Below are positions 30,868 to 42,118 of a stretch of 64,000 nucleotides of DNA, one piece after another. Origin of the DNA: Eublepharis macularius (Eukaryota > Chordata > Lepidosauria > Squamata > Eublepharidae); contig NC_072801.1 of assembly GCF_028583425.1 (NCBI RefSeq), forward strand, positions 13,474,001-13,538,000, written 5' to 3'. The notes beneath the pieces were generated by a model. It did not search any database and was not told where the DNA came from. It worked only from the letters and a program-made list of their open reading frames with translations. Both the position numbers and the translations under genes were made by a program. Each line of letters starts with the position of its first letter. The first letter of the stretch is position 1.

Positions 30868-31308
30868 CATTATTAGAATTAGACTCTCTGACTTTAAGTT
30901 GATGCATTGAGCCAGGCACATGAGGCATCGTGGTGCAAATTCTTTAATGTCAATGTGGCTGTGTCGAAAAAATGAAGAGGAACCATATCTTCCTGGCAAG
31001 ATCTGCTGGCACGTCATTTTCCCACCAAAAAGGAAACATCCAACATCTTCCCCTCCGTCCCCAATGGCAATTTCTGCAAGTGCTCTTCAGCTGACCCTTC
31101 CTTTTGCAGCATCTTCTGGGACATAATGGCAGCCCACAGTAACCCTTGTTGACCTGATTTCCTCAAGTGCAGCAGAGCAAATTCATCTCCCAAAGGGACT
31201 TTTCAGCTCTTGGAGAGTCACTTGCATATTAAAAACCTTTTGCTGATTGAAGAATTAGCTGTTTCTCCCCTCTCATTGTAGAGTTACCAGCCATTCAGCA
31301 GAGGAGGT
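30868..31308. other. No gene or recognised repeat; candidate conserved non-coding DNA
   Basis: Repeat-free block (31000-31280), no exon supported. Confidence 0.35.
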
Positions 31309-31487
31309 AGGGTTGCCAGCTTCAGGTTGGGAAATTCCTGGAGATTTGGGGGGTGGAGCATGGAGAGGGTAGAGTTTGGGATGGCCAGAAACCTCAGTGG
31401 GCTATAATACCATAGAGGCCACCCTCCAAAGACGCTATTTTCTCCAGGTGAACTGATCGCTGTCAGGAGATCAATTGCAATTCTTGA
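31309..31487. repeat. Miniature element, family C, interrupted
   Basis: AGGGTTGCCAGCTTCAGG start to GATCAATTGCAATTC. The missing right end (CACCTGGAGGTTGGCAAGCCT) appears at 32014-32034, so ~520 bp of other DNA appear to have been inserted. Confidence 0.65.
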
Positions 31488-32289
31488 CGCAAGAGAGCAC
31501 AGGTCTAGCTATTGTCCAGGACGGGAGAGATATGAAGTGGTGATGGTTCCTCGGAGGGGGAGTGTGACACGCTCCTGAAGAAGGTGGCACGAAATCTGTG
31601 TTCGTAGCCAGCCCCAGATTGAGCGTGGCGGTCCTTCTTTCCCCTTTACATTGAGAACGGTATCACCTACCTGGAAGAACCTGGGATTGAAATAACAGCA
31701 TGAGAAGAATGAACAAACTAACTAAAGGAAGTATTTGAAGGACTAGAGCTGGACTGAGTTTCTACCAAACCTAAATCCATTTGTATACTGCGCCGTCTTT
31801 GGATTATTGTATGTTTAGGAATTGTAGTTATGAATGGATTTGTAACAATGTTTGAAGAAGTAAGAGGCACGTGCACTTTGTAAATCAAATATTTATTATT
31901 AGAAGAGAGATTTTGCACATTGAGTGTTGTTGCTTCCTGCAGGGAATTTTCCCTTCTTCTTTCCAACCGGTATTGTTGCAGGAACAGCCATTTTTGGGTT
32001 GCATTCTGTTATCACCTGGAGGTTGGCAAGCCTAAGAAAAGGTCAGGAGGAAGGCTCCAATTTAAGCCATGCGTGCAACTCAGTTGAAGCTTGTTGCCCT
32101 ATGGGACTCTGTGACAGACCACTGAATGAATGACTGGCTCCTTGTCTGTTTAAAGACTGCCATTTGTTCCCATTTGTTCCCAGTGAGTGAAACTATCTGG
32201 GACTTCTCTACAGGTCTGCATTGCTACAGGGCCTACAAGTCTTCCAAAGATGGAAACTTTTCCTCCTCTCCGTCCTGTAGCAGCATACA
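31488..32289. other. Unclassified DNA, probably an insertion into a family C element
   Basis: The segment 31488-32013 separates the two ends of one family C copy. It contains CTCCTGAAGAAGGTGGCACG near 31573, but no convincing TIR, tail or coding sequence. The rest to 32289 is unassigned. Confidence 0.45.
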
Positions 32290-32495
32290 AGCCAGTTGGC
32301 CAGTGTTGGACTAGCCCTGCAAAGATCAGTGTTCAAATCACGACCCAACCACAAAACTCACTGAGTGACTTTGGGCCAGTCTTCCCCTGTCAGTCTTACC
32401 CTACCTGGCAGGGTTGTTGTGAACATAAAATGGAGAAGTCTGAAACTTGTACACTGCCCAGAGCTCCTTGGAGGATAAAAATTGAATAAGTAGCA
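32290..32495 (+). repeat. tRNA-derived SINE
   Basis: GGCCAGTGTTGGACTAG head, GTTCAAATCACGACC B-box region, GGGTTGTTGTGAACATAAAA core and GCTCCTTGGAGGATAAAAAT tail. Confidence 0.8.
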
Positions 32496-32957
32496 AGCTT
32501 TACTTCTTAGATGTGGTATCATCCCTATCAGCCTTTTGAGTCTCCTGTTTTTTTGAGGCACCTATAGGCCTTTTGAATAGGAATTGTACTTAGATGAGTA
32601 ATGTATTTATTTGAAATGTTTATATGCCTTTCTTTGAGCATCTCAGGTGGGCTCTCTGTCTGCCAGCATACCTGCCAATATTGTGTTTTGCATTTTGTTC
32701 TGATCATAACTGTTTGCTAAGGTTGTATTCTGTTATATCATCTGAGAGTGTGTAAACTGCTAACATGAAATGTACAGGAGAGCCAGTGGGGCCTCTCTGT
32801 TATCTGTTGAAAATATTTACTTTCACTTTTGTAGCAAGTGTCCTTGGATGCAAGCGGCCGGCAGCAAGCGATGTATCTTTTCTCAGAGACTGGGATGATT
32901 TCACTTTGTCCTCTTTCTAGCCTAAACTAATCACTTCCCATGTAATTCCTTTGGGTT
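32496..32957. other. No gene or recognised repeat
   Basis: No supported feature. Confidence 0.4.
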
Positions 32958-32965
32958 TTCATGCC

Positions 32966-33543
32966 CAGGGCCAGCGCGCCCATTGAGGGCAGGCCAGTAG
33001 CTGCCTCGAGCGCTAAGGTGCCGGAGGGGGCGCAGGCACATGCCATGGAGCTCAATTGCCCTGTGCTGCTGCATCCGGCCTGGAGCTCTGTGCTGCTGCT
33101 GCTGCCGCCACCTCCGGCAGTACTCAGCTGTGGGCCAGGCGTGGCAGGCGGCCGGGGCAATGCGTGGAGCAACTGAGCCAGAGGGAGGATGCATGCGCGC
33201 CGCCCCGGCCACCTGCCACGCCTGGCCTGCAGCTGCTGCGCCCAGCTAGGACTGCGTGCTGGCAGCGGCAGAGTGCGGAAGCTGAGCGGGCAGCCTCCCA
33301 GCCCTCCCGCTCAGTTGCTCTGTGCTGCTGCCGCCACCACCGGCACACAGCTATGGGCCAGGCACAGCAGGCAGCCAGGGAGGCAAGGGGCAACTGAATG
33401 GGAGGGCTGAGAGGCCACCCGTGCGCCATCCCTGCCCCCATGTGATGATGTCACACACAGTGATGTCATCATCCAGTCTGGGTGCGCGAGCACCAACACC
33501 CCTGATGCTGCCTCAGGCACCAGAAATGCTGGCGCCGGTCCTG
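32966..33543 (+). mobile_element. GC-rich hAT miniature element, family B
   Basis: Ends CAGGGCCAGCGCGCC and GGCGCCGGTCCTG with the 8 bp flanks TTCATGCC and TTCACGCC (7 of 8). The 578 bp interior is GC-rich with repeated CTGCTGCTGCCGCC-type and GGCCAGGCGTGGCAGG-type blocks. Open frames on both strands are composition artefacts. Confidence 0.88.
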
Positions 33544-33551
33544 TTCACGCC

Positions 33552-34451
33552 AGAATGTCAACGGACCCAAAGGGCGGGAAGTTTCCCTATAATTAGTAGT
33601 GCCCTGTTTGAATAATCACTTCTGCCAATTGCTACCTTTGTGTGAACATCTTGGACAGAATGAATCTCTAATAAAAGTTACTTCAACCAATGCACCTGAG
33701 TGCTTGCTGTGAGGGACTTGGGGATCTAACTGCCAGGGGATGACACTCTTTTTCTTTGCAAGTTTTTACGTAGAGGATGGATGGCCATTTGTCAGTAGTG
33801 CCAAGTCTATGACTCACCTAGAACGTTGTGTTGATCTGTGTGTGTGTGTGTTTGTTTCTTTCTTTCTCTCCGCTGACTCTGAAAACCCCACCACCTGTTG
33901 CGGCTCTCCCCACCGTGTTACATTCTCAAACACCCCAGCTTAGTTTCCCCTGTTAATGAAAACAGGCTTGGGAACTAGGATAAATCTGTGGGAAAGTTGC
34001 AGCGTGTGGGAAGACAGTGGGGAGCCAGGGAGAAGGGAGGGGTGGAAGCTGGCTCCCCACCCCCACCCCGCAGCTCTCTATCCCCCCCCCTCATTTAGGA
34101 GACAAAATGCCCACCCACAATTGGGAGGGAGAGAGAGAGGAGAAGACAACGAGTCAATTCAATTAGAGAGGGAAAGTACATAAAAGACAGCCTTCTTCAT
34201 GGCTTTCCTGTGACAGTTTCTAACACATCATATCTGTCTCTTTTCTCCCTTGCTGATAGAGCCCTTCTCTTCTCCCCCTTCCCCACATTCCAACAGCAGT
34301 GACTGTGAAATCTGGGCCCCCTGGGGCTTTCCCCATGGGAACACTTGCCTAGGATGGGAGTTGGTGAATCCTCAGAACTGAAAGGGACTTCGGTGATGAT
34401 CACCTCTGAGAAACACATAAAGCTGGGAGATAGGCAACATTAAAAAAAAAA
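33552..34451. other. No gene or recognised repeat
   Basis: Includes a short (TG)n tract near 33838-33853. No supported gene. Confidence 0.4.
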
Positions 34452-34628
34452 AAAGCTTGGTGGTGTAGGGGTTTAGCAGAACCAGGGAGACCCAGGTTCG
34501 AGCCCTCAATCACTGGCTGACTTGTGCCAAGACTTCTCTCTCAGCCCACATTACAGGGTTGTTGTGAGGACAAGGAAGGGAGAGGGGATCACGTGTACTA
34601 CTCAGAACTCCTTGGAAGAAGTCCTGGC
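34452..34628 (+). repeat. tRNA-derived SINE
   Basis: CTTGGTGGTGTAGGGGTTTAG head, CCCAGGTTCGAGCCC B box, GGGTTGTTGTGAGGACAAGG core. Preceded by an A13 run. Confidence 0.82.
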
Positions 34629-35084
34629 TCTCATGTTATGAAGCAGCTTTGAACATATGTTCTCATTTACCAAACACATTCCCTGTTTTCTGGCCCTTGT
34701 CAAGGACAACTATGTTTTTTCCTGCTATCGTTGCCAAAATCGCCTTCTTGGTTTTTATATCAGCAAAGGAGTGAGTGCGTGGGCTAGAACTTTTGGTGAT
34801 GTGGAACGGGGGTGGAAAACGGAGAATGGACAGGCAGACAGGAGACCTCTCCAAGTCTTCCTTGTGTATGTTTATTTGGAGCAGTGGTATTCAACCTCTC
34901 AGGCCGGATCATGAGTCCCTATAGAACTGCTTTTCTGTGGGCTGCCTTTTGGAAGGAACTCCCATCCAGAGACCAGGGTACCACATGTCCTGACTCCCTT
35001 GGCACACATGCTGCAAAGAGCAGCTGGACAGAGGTGAGGTCACTCAGTGGTAGAGAGGGCTCCTCTGGGACTTTGTGCCTTGGC
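34629..35084. other. No gene or recognised repeat
   Basis: No supported feature. Confidence 0.4.
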
Positions 35085-35822
35085 TTAGAGCCAAAACAGA
35101 CGTGACGAGATACCTAGGTTCAACTCGTGCTCTCTTACCTCAAGGTTTGTCGGGAAGAGTAGGTGTCCTTGCAGGTTAAAGTTTATGCAGCTCTGTGCCG
35201 CGCGGCTTCAGGTGGGGGCCAGGAGAGCGAGGGGGAAGATGCAGCGATGCCCTTGCCCAGCCCCCGCAGAGCGATGCCAGGCTGCACGGGGAGAGCAGGA
35301 GGAAAGGTGCCCAGAGCATTGCTGCATCTCCCCCCCCCTCTCGCCTGGACCCCACCTGAAGCCACGCGGCTCGGAGCTGCATAGCTTGCCGTCGCTCTGC
35401 GGGGGCTGGGCAAGGGGTGGGTGGAGCAACGGTCCGTGCGATCGGGGTAAAGGCAGAGCACGCCGGGCTATGCAGCTCTGGGCCATGTGGCTTTGGGCAG
35501 GGGCCAGGTGAGCGAGGGGGGAGATGCTCTGGGCGCCTTTCCTCCCGGTTCTCCCGGTGCAGCCAGGTGTTGCTCTGCAGGGGCCAGGCCGGGTGAGGGG
35601 TGGGGGGAGATGAAGCGATACTCCGTGTAAGCGGGAAAGGGAAAATGCCGTGATGCACCTCGAAAGCGGGAGGAAAGGCGCCCCATGCCTGCACTTCCCT
35701 CCTTGCTGCTCTGTAAATGCTAAAGTTTAAGCTGCAAGGACGCCTACACTTCCCGACAAACCTTGAGGTAAGAGAACACGAGCTGAACCTAGGTATCTCG
35801 TCACGTCTGTTTCGGCTCTTAG
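35085..35822. mobile_element. Non-autonomous DNA element with ~100 bp TIRs
   Basis: The left arm (35086-35185: TTAGAGCCAAAACAGACGTG, then CCTCAAGGTTTGTCGGGAAG) is matched in reverse by 35717-35821. The interior is GC-rich with repeated GCGGCTTCAGGTGGGGGCC-type blocks and no transposase. It abuts the next element at a shared TTAGAGCC. Confidence 0.82.
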
Positions 35823-36184
35823 AGCCAAGCTACAAATGATGAATTACACTGGGACTGCACGTGAAGGGAGTCGCGTTGTTAGCCAGGAAGCTGAGTTTTT
35901 AAAGATATCAGAGGGCGGTGTCAATTTCCCCTCTCTAGAGAGCCAGGGAGATCCCTACTCAGAGGGTTTGATAATTTCCTCTTTGCCTCCCAAAGGCTCT
36001 GTCAGTTTCACCTCCCCTTCTAGGAGGTGAAGAGGAAATTAACAAACCCTCTGAGCAGAGATCCCCCTGGCTTTGTAGAGGGGAAATTGACACCGCCCTC
36101 CGATCTCTTTTACAACTCAGCTTCCCATCTAACATTGTGACCTCCTTCACCTGCAGCCCTTGTGTAATTTGTAGCTTGGCTCTT
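35821..36184. mobile_element. Palindromic miniature element (family D2)
   Basis: AGAGCCAAGCTACAAATGATG...GTGTAATTTGTAGCTTGGCTCT. The inverted repeat continues nearly to the centre (CTCAGAGGGTTTGATAATTTC against GAAATTAACAAACCCTCTGAG). Non-coding. Its tip resembles the AGGGCCAAGCTAC family at 51877 and 57840. Confidence 0.82.
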
Positions 36185-37079
36185 ATTCCTCAGGGCAGTA
36201 TTACTCCAGGTTCTTGGCTAGTGCTTCCTGTCCCCACCTTTTGGGTCTGCTGCCCATGGTCCTGTCCATCATACCAGCAAGGTCAGGATCGGCCCCAAAC
36301 TAATGAGAAATGCCCTCACTCTCACTAGCTTGGATAATCACAGGAGTGGAAACCTTCCTCTTCCCAGAGGAGAAAGTGACACTGCAAGGACCCTCAGGCC
36401 CATTTCAGAATCTGTTTCGAATAAGAGAGCAAAGCTAGTCTGCCGGCCTGGAGGATTTTTTTTACAGTGGAAAATTGGGGTAGCAAAAAGTTTTATGTGC
36501 TTCAAAGCCAAGCCAGCTTCCTTTGGAGGCATTGGGCTACAGGCAGGGGTGAAATTGGGCCCAGAGGGGGGAGGAAGGCAACTCTCACATAAAAATAATT
36601 AAAAGAGGAGCAGCAGCGGCAGCTGAGGAATGTTAATGCCGTGCAGCCTTCCTTTCCACAGTCCCAGTGAAAAAAAATCACCACATGGCAGCTTCCCAAT
36701 GGATTTGCCTGTAAGCTACGCATTCCTTACGAGTGCAGAGACGTGAAACCCTCCACTGGTCTGGCTGGATCAACTACTCTGTTTGAGAATCGGCAGCAAC
36801 CACCACCACAAACCTTCTGCCATGCCTAGCTGGCGCCCAAAAAGGTTGTAATCCGTAGAGAGGATCTACTTAGTTATCTCTATCAAACAGAGCAACCAAC
36901 TCCAGGTCAATCATGAGCACTGCTGGGCCTCCTGCAGACAAAGTAGTGGTCTTGACAAACTCGTGGGAGCTTCCCAGTTATGCAGAACAAAATATAACTT
37001 TGTAAATTAACCTAAAGGAAAAAAGCCCCCACAAAACTGACCTTGTAAGGACTGAGCATGTCCTAGGAGGCATGAAATT
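36185..37079. other. No gene or recognised repeat; candidate conserved non-coding DNA
   Basis: 36400-36740 is repeat-free. No exon is supported. Confidence 0.35.
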
Positions 37080-37571
37080 AGGGTTGCCGGGTCCCCTTAC
37101 CCTCTGGGTGGGAAGTGGGAGACCTGGCGCTTACCTCAGTGCTCATGTGCAGGCCAGGTGCCACTCCTGAGAGTGCGCCTGCGCTCCACAGCGAGCCAAA
37201 TCGGGCCTGATTCAGCTCAAATCAGGCAGCTGCGGAGTGCGGGAGCAGTCCCAGGGACGGCACAACGGGCCTCGGAGTACTCCTGCGCTTTGCAGCGGCC
37301 TGATTCAGCCCCAAACTGGGCTGCTGCGGCGCATGAGCACACTGCTGGAGCAGTATGATGGGCCCCAGAGTGCTCCGGTGCTCCACAGCAGGCCGAATCG
37401 GGCCCATTTAAGGCCGAAATCAGCCTACCGCAGTGCACAGGAGCACACCGCCCAGGAGTGCCCCCAGGAGGTGCGTTCCCCCACCTTTCCCCCCGCTGGC
37501 CAGGTAAGCAGGGGCAGGAGTGGAGGGTGGGAGCAGGGGATTCTCTGCCCCCAGTGGGGACTAGCAACCCT
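37080..37571. repeat. GC-rich TIR element (AGGGTTGCCGGGTCCCC termini)
   Basis: Begins AGGGTTGCCGGGTCCCC and ends GGGGACTAGCAACCCT. The inside has repeated CTCCGCAGC / GGGCCTGATTCAG-like blocks. A related sequence lies at 58218. Target duplication unclear (ATGAAAT on both sides but offset). Confidence 0.6.
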
Positions 37572-39519
37572 GTATGAAATGTTGAGAGCAGATGAAAGGG
37601 GCTGAGAAGACATTTGCCTCCCTGAGCACCTGGGAACTTACAGAATCCTACAAGGGGAGGGGATTTGGGGGTGCAGGATTCCTTGTGGGGTCCCGATTGG
37701 TTGTCCCTACACATTCAATGTAATTTGGGACACTTTCCAGACGTTTTGAGAAAACTGTTGAGGATTTGAATGAACAGGTGTCATGCCTCAGGTAGGGTGA
37801 GCCACCATATGCTGCCACCACTCTGGGATTTAGGGTCCCCTGGGAAGGCCCAGAGTACCCTCCCGACCCTTCTGACCTCCGTAGCTTGGCCAATAAACAC
37901 CCAGCAGAGTAACAACAGACAAAAGGGTTTACTTACAAGGAGGTCAGTTAATATCAAACAAGCAAGCAAGAAAGCAAGGTGCCTTAGCAACAATAGATGG
38001 GTGAAAGCAAAATAAACCAAAGGCCCTAGCGCACTGAACTCCCTGTCCCTCTGTCTGCCAGGCCTGCTAACAGGCTTCTGAGGCCTTGCTAGACCTTCCT
38101 GGCACAGCCAGATCTTGACAACAGGCTTGTTCTTTTTAATCTATATTTGCTTTATTTAAGACTTTAGTGCCTGAGTTCAAAGGATCTCAGGCAGCAGAGT
38201 TGGGAAAGGCCCCTGCTTGGAGACCCACCGCCACTTGGCGCAGACCAGCCCTTGAAGATCGAGGACCCACCTTTAACTCTCAGGCGGACCACCGAGCTTC
38301 GTGCATGTGACATCACAGTTACATGACAGGAAGAGACGGGAGCTCAAGTTATGACCTCACTGGGGTCCAGGCCAGAACCATGGGCGGTGGACCAAGAGGG
38401 CCAGGGCCAGGAAACACCAGCTAAGCACCAGGGGTGTACCCAAACGGAAGGTCAGAGCCATACAGGAGAGCTCTCTGCCCGAGTGACCTGACCCTGCCAT
38501 TCTGCCTCCTCTCAGCATTTCAGCTAAGAGAAACAGGAGCTATGCCCTTACTTTCTAAACATGTACACTGGCGCTCATTCCAAAAAGCAAGGGGGAAAAA
38601 CTGGTGCTGTATGGGCTTAAGACATGAAGCTGAAATTGCTTCCCAGTTCCTTATTCACCGCTCCTACTTTTTTATTCGCAAATCCAAACACAAATATTGG
38701 GGGAAATTGGCAGTGGCCGTGCTGGATACACCAATGTTCCAATGCAGCGGAATATCTTGGCTGCTTGGTAAGGGGGTCAATCTCCTTGCTCCCCTTTTCT
38801 GGACCTTTTCGTTTTTTCAAAAAAGGGGGTCCTTATGCCAGCTGCTCTGCCTGCACCCACTGAATCAGGGCGAGGGGCTGGTGATAAAAACTTGGAAGGA
38901 AAACGGAGTCATTGTATTGAAGAGGCAGATTGGGAACAGATTGCCACAGTCTGGATTGTTCACAATATCCATAACAATTCTGTGATAGACTCCAGCTGCT
39001 TGCAGCCACACTGCGTCTCTTCTCCGATCCCTTTCCCTGTTTCCCACTCCTACCCTTTTGGCAGTGAGTGCCTCTTTCTAGCTGCTTTCACTGGAAAGAG
39101 AGAGACTTCAGTATACATGAAGCTCTACATAGGGCTTCATGTGTACTGCAAACCCAGATTTCGCATAGAGCTTTCCAGAGCCTCTTCCCCGTGCTCACCC
39201 TCTGTAGCTCTTCTTCCTGGCCTCATGATCCCGCTGCGAGAGAGTGGCAATGCAATTCTGGGTCCTAATCCACAGTCTGCGAACTGCTGCCCTAAGGGAT
39301 GCTTTTAGCCACTGTGCAAGGGTGGGGGCTTAACTTTCAACACTAACACAAACACGCACCCCAGTGGCATTGCTTGTTTAGAATCAATCCTGATTCTTTA
39401 CGAATCACCCATCTCGGATTTTATTTCTTGGTAATCCAAGAGTGTTTAGGGGCTGGGTTTTTCTGCGATTCATAGAAAACACAGCAGAATGGTACCCAGC
39501 CTGCCTTCTTAACTCTGAA
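37572..39519. other. No gene or recognised repeat
   Basis: Two kb without clear element hallmarks. A 183-codon frame at 38434-38985 has no recognisable domain. AATAAACACC at 37894 and a sharp change at 37800-38100 may mark an old element that I cannot name. Confidence 0.35.
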
Positions 39520-39690
39520 CACAGAATCATAGAATCATAGAGTTGGAAGGGGCCACACAGGCCTTCTAGCCCAACCCCCTGCCCAGTGCAGGATGAGCCT
39601 AAAGCATCTCTGACAAGTATTCATCCAGCCTCTTCTTGAAAACTGCCAGTGAAGGGGAGCTCACCACCTCCCTAGGCAGCTGATCCTTCC
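39520..39690 (-). mobile_element. CR1 LINE 3' end fragment
   Basis: The plus strand starts with the reversed CR1 terminal repeat (AGAATCATAGAATCATAGAG) and TTGGAAGGGGCC, CCAACCCCCTGCCCAGTGCA, CTCTTCTTGAAAACTGCCAG. This is the reversed CR1 3' UTR and ORF2 end. Confidence 0.88.
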
Positions 39691-39998
39691 CTCCATACCA
39701 CTGTTTATTTGTTATTGTGTGGATCTCTAGAGATGTTTGTTTAAGGAGGCGAATGACTGGTTTCACACTGAGTCAATTTGTTTAGTAGCAGGTCCCTAGA
39801 TGGATGCCCCCCCCTTTCCTTTGCAGTTTCCCCTGTCCAGAAGGGTCATGTTTCTGTCTGCCTTGCACTTCTGACATTGAAAGCCACGGGTCCAGTCACT
39901 GCCTTTATTTAGTCCCCCTTCCCGTCCAGTCCCCCTTCAGAGACTCCAGTCTTCCTGAATCAGTTTTTGTGAGATACGTTGTAAAACAAAGAAATCTG

Positions 39999-40180
39999 GG
40001 CCATTTTCACACTGCTTACTGGCCACGGAACATCACGCCGAGCTCCCAGAACGACAGCGTCTTCCTGGCGCGATTTTTCACGAGAACTTCCATTCTCACG
40101 CAAAATCATGCCAGGAAGACCCTGTCGTTCCGGGAGCTCGGCGTGATGTTCCACGGCCGATAAGTAGTGTAAAAACGGCC
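39999..40180. mobile_element. Palindromic miniature element
   Basis: Almost perfect inverted repeat of ~80 bp arms: GGCCATTTTCACACTGCTTA, GGAACATCACGCCGAGCTCC against the reverse at 40128-40180. CpG-rich and little diverged between arms. Confidence 0.85.
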
Positions 40181-40226
40181 ATGGAATATAGTATTGCCAG
40201 GGATCCAGAAAGGATTCTCTGAAAGG

Positions 40227-40576
40227 CAGGGCTTTTTTTCTGGGAAAAGAGGTGGTGGAACTCAGTGGGTTGCCAGCACAGGGGGCAACTCTTGGCAGGA
40301 GGTGGTGCCCCTGGTACCACATGTGCACGTGCAAAGTGCGTGCATGCTCCCAAGACCAATGATGTCATTTTGGGTCATCTGGAACAAGGGGGAGTTTTTA
40401 AATCGCCCTCGGCAAAAATGGTCACATGGCTGGCAGCCCCACCCCGATTTCCAGACAGAGGGCAATCTAAACTCCCCTCTGTCTGGAGATCAGGGGGCGG
40501 GGCCACCAGCCATGTGTCCATTTGCATGGGGTTCCGGAACTCCGTGCCACCACGTTCCCGCTGAAAAAAAGCCCTG
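40227..40576 (+). mobile_element. hAT miniature element, family A (variant with GGTACCA module)
   Basis: CAGGGCTTTTTTTCTGGG...AAAAAAAGCCCTG, flanks CTGAAAGG and CTGAAATG (7 of 8). Carries an extra module (GGGGGCAACTCTTGGCAGGA, then CTGGTACCACATGTGCACG) shared only with the copy at 42119. Confidence 0.9.
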
Positions 40577-40844
40577 CTGAAATGGGAAAAAAGAGTACAG
40601 AAGAAACGTGAGTTCTCCCAACTGAATTTTTAGCAGAAGTACCCTACCATGCATCAAGACAGCAGACATAGGGAGGTCTTGATGGGGAGGGTAGCAAAGT
40701 AGGATTTCTATCTGGCCCATGCAGCACATTAATTTATTTTAAAATGGTCGTGTACGTGTTAAATAGTCCATCTCTTCGAAGCCACTTGATTCTGAGTGTA
40801 ACATCAACAGGCACACGCTGCATGACTCTCAGGGGTTGGGATGC
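40577..40844. other. No gene or recognised repeat
   Basis: No supported feature. Confidence 0.4.
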
Positions 40845-41045
40845 TAGGGGCCGTACAGCCTTAATAGCACTTAGAGCATCAGACAGTGACCCAAGAGATT
40901 GGGTTAGAATCCTCCCTCTGCCAAGTCGCCCAGTCGACTCTCAGTCTACCTAGCCTACCTCACAGGGTTGTTAGGAAGATAAAATGAGGAAGAGAGGACC
41001 ATGGACATCTCCCTGGGCTCCCTGGACAAAAGGCTGAATAGAAAA
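40845..41045 (+). repeat. tRNA-derived SINE, diverged
   Basis: GGTTAGAATCCTCCC B-box-like part, CTACCTCACAGGGTTGTTAG and GATAAAATGAGGAAGAGAGG core. Confidence 0.75.
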
Positions 41046-41218
41046 TGCAAGTGATGCCCAGCTAGCATGTTTCCCTACATTCAGCTTTGCTAAAAAGAAC
41101 GGGACCATGTGCAACCTGATATTCATTTCAATGGGGTCCATTATTACGATGAATTATTTAAAGAGCATCATCAGCCTTCCATATCTGAATCCTGTCTTTC
41201 CTCCAAGGAAAATCAAAA

Positions 41219-41882
41219 AGAGCCCAGTAGCACCTTTAAGACTAACCAATTTTATTGTAGCATAAGCTTTCGAGAATCACGTTCTCTTCGTCAGATGCAT
41301 GGAGGGCAGAAGGAAACTGGCCAAATATAGAGGAGGAGAGGGGGGGAAGGGGGGAAGGAGGAGAGGGGGGATGTAAAGAACTCCTTTGATATGGAGATGC
41401 AGACAGCTCCTTTTGGTGTGGGGATCAGTTTGCTTGTGTAAAGGTTCAAAGGAGTTTTCCGTGTTAGTCTGTAGTAGCAAAATCAAAAAGAGTTCAGCAG
41501 CACTGCAGCACAAGCCCTCGATAACCACAGTCCTCCCCGCCAGATGCATCTGACAAAGAGAACCGTGGTCCTCGAAAGCCCACGCCAGGTGCCACTGGAC
41601 TCCCCCTGACCCCGCCTCTGTAAAGGAAATCAGTTACCTGTGATAATGAGATAACCATTCATAGTCCCTATTCAGTCCCAACTTGACAAGAGTCAAATTT
41701 GCATATGAATTCCAATTCAGCAGCTTCCCGTTGGATTTTGTTTTTGAAAGGTTTCTGTTGAACTACAGCGACCTTTAGGTCTTTGGTGGAATGTCCTGGT
41801 AGATTGAAGTGTTCTCCCACTGGTTTCTGGACGTTGCCATTTCTAATGTCAGATTTGTGTCCATTTATTCTTTTGCGTAGAG
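41219..41882 (-). mobile_element. Penelope-like element, 3' part
   Basis: The minus strand contains the C-terminal end of a Penelope-type protein and then the 3' region ending in the terminal segment GCATCTGACGAAGAGAAC..GGTGCTACTGGGCTC (41219-41300). 41446-41625 holds another small inverted terminal unit. It is truncated at ~41882, where a SINE follows. It is the only copy here with protein sequence and so assigns the foldback units to this class. Confidence 0.75.
41668..41880 (-). pseudogene. Penelope GIY-YIG endonuclease C-terminus, fragment
   Basis: Minus-strand frame NGNVQKPVGEHFNLPGHSTK followed by DLKVAVVQQKPF, then a Glu in REAAELEFICKF and a stop at 41668. The 'PVGEHFNxPGH' segment and downstream Glu are the conserved end of the GIY-YIG domain of Penelope-like elements. 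The RT domain is absent from the window. Confidence 0.78.
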
Positions 41883-41884
41883 GG

Positions 41885-42020
41885 AGCTCAGCAACTCTCC
41901 CTCCTCACAACTACCCCCAAGATAGGTTTGGCTGAAAGCAAGTGACTTGGCCAAAGTCATCCAGAATGTTTCAAAGCACAGTGGGAATTCGAACCCAACT
42001 CTCCTTGGTTCTGCCGCTAA
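41885..42020 (-). repeat. tRNA-derived SINE, partial
   Basis: The minus strand has GGGTTCGAATTCCC (B box), TGGCCAAGTCAC and TTGTGAGGAGGGAGAG. The 3' end is cut by the Penelope fragment. Confidence 0.75.
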
Positions 42021-42118
42021 CTTATAAATACCTGCATATTTTCCCTTGCAGGGCATAGAGCGACTTTGAAGGGAGAGGAACTTGCACTGAGAAAGTGGCA
42101 AAAGAAAATGGTTTAAAA

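Noticed and set aside
31560-31610. Second hammerhead-like motif (CTGAAGA..CACGAAA)
   Set aside because: No stable stem II and no stem I; a chance match to short core words cannot be excluded.
32927-33615. Overlapping GC-rich open frames on both strands
   Set aside because: Same explanation: family B hAT element at 32966-33543.
38434-38985. 183-codon open frame
   Set aside because: No recognisable domain, no splice-bounded structure, and composition like the surrounding non-coding DNA. An open frame of this size can occur by chance in 64 kb.
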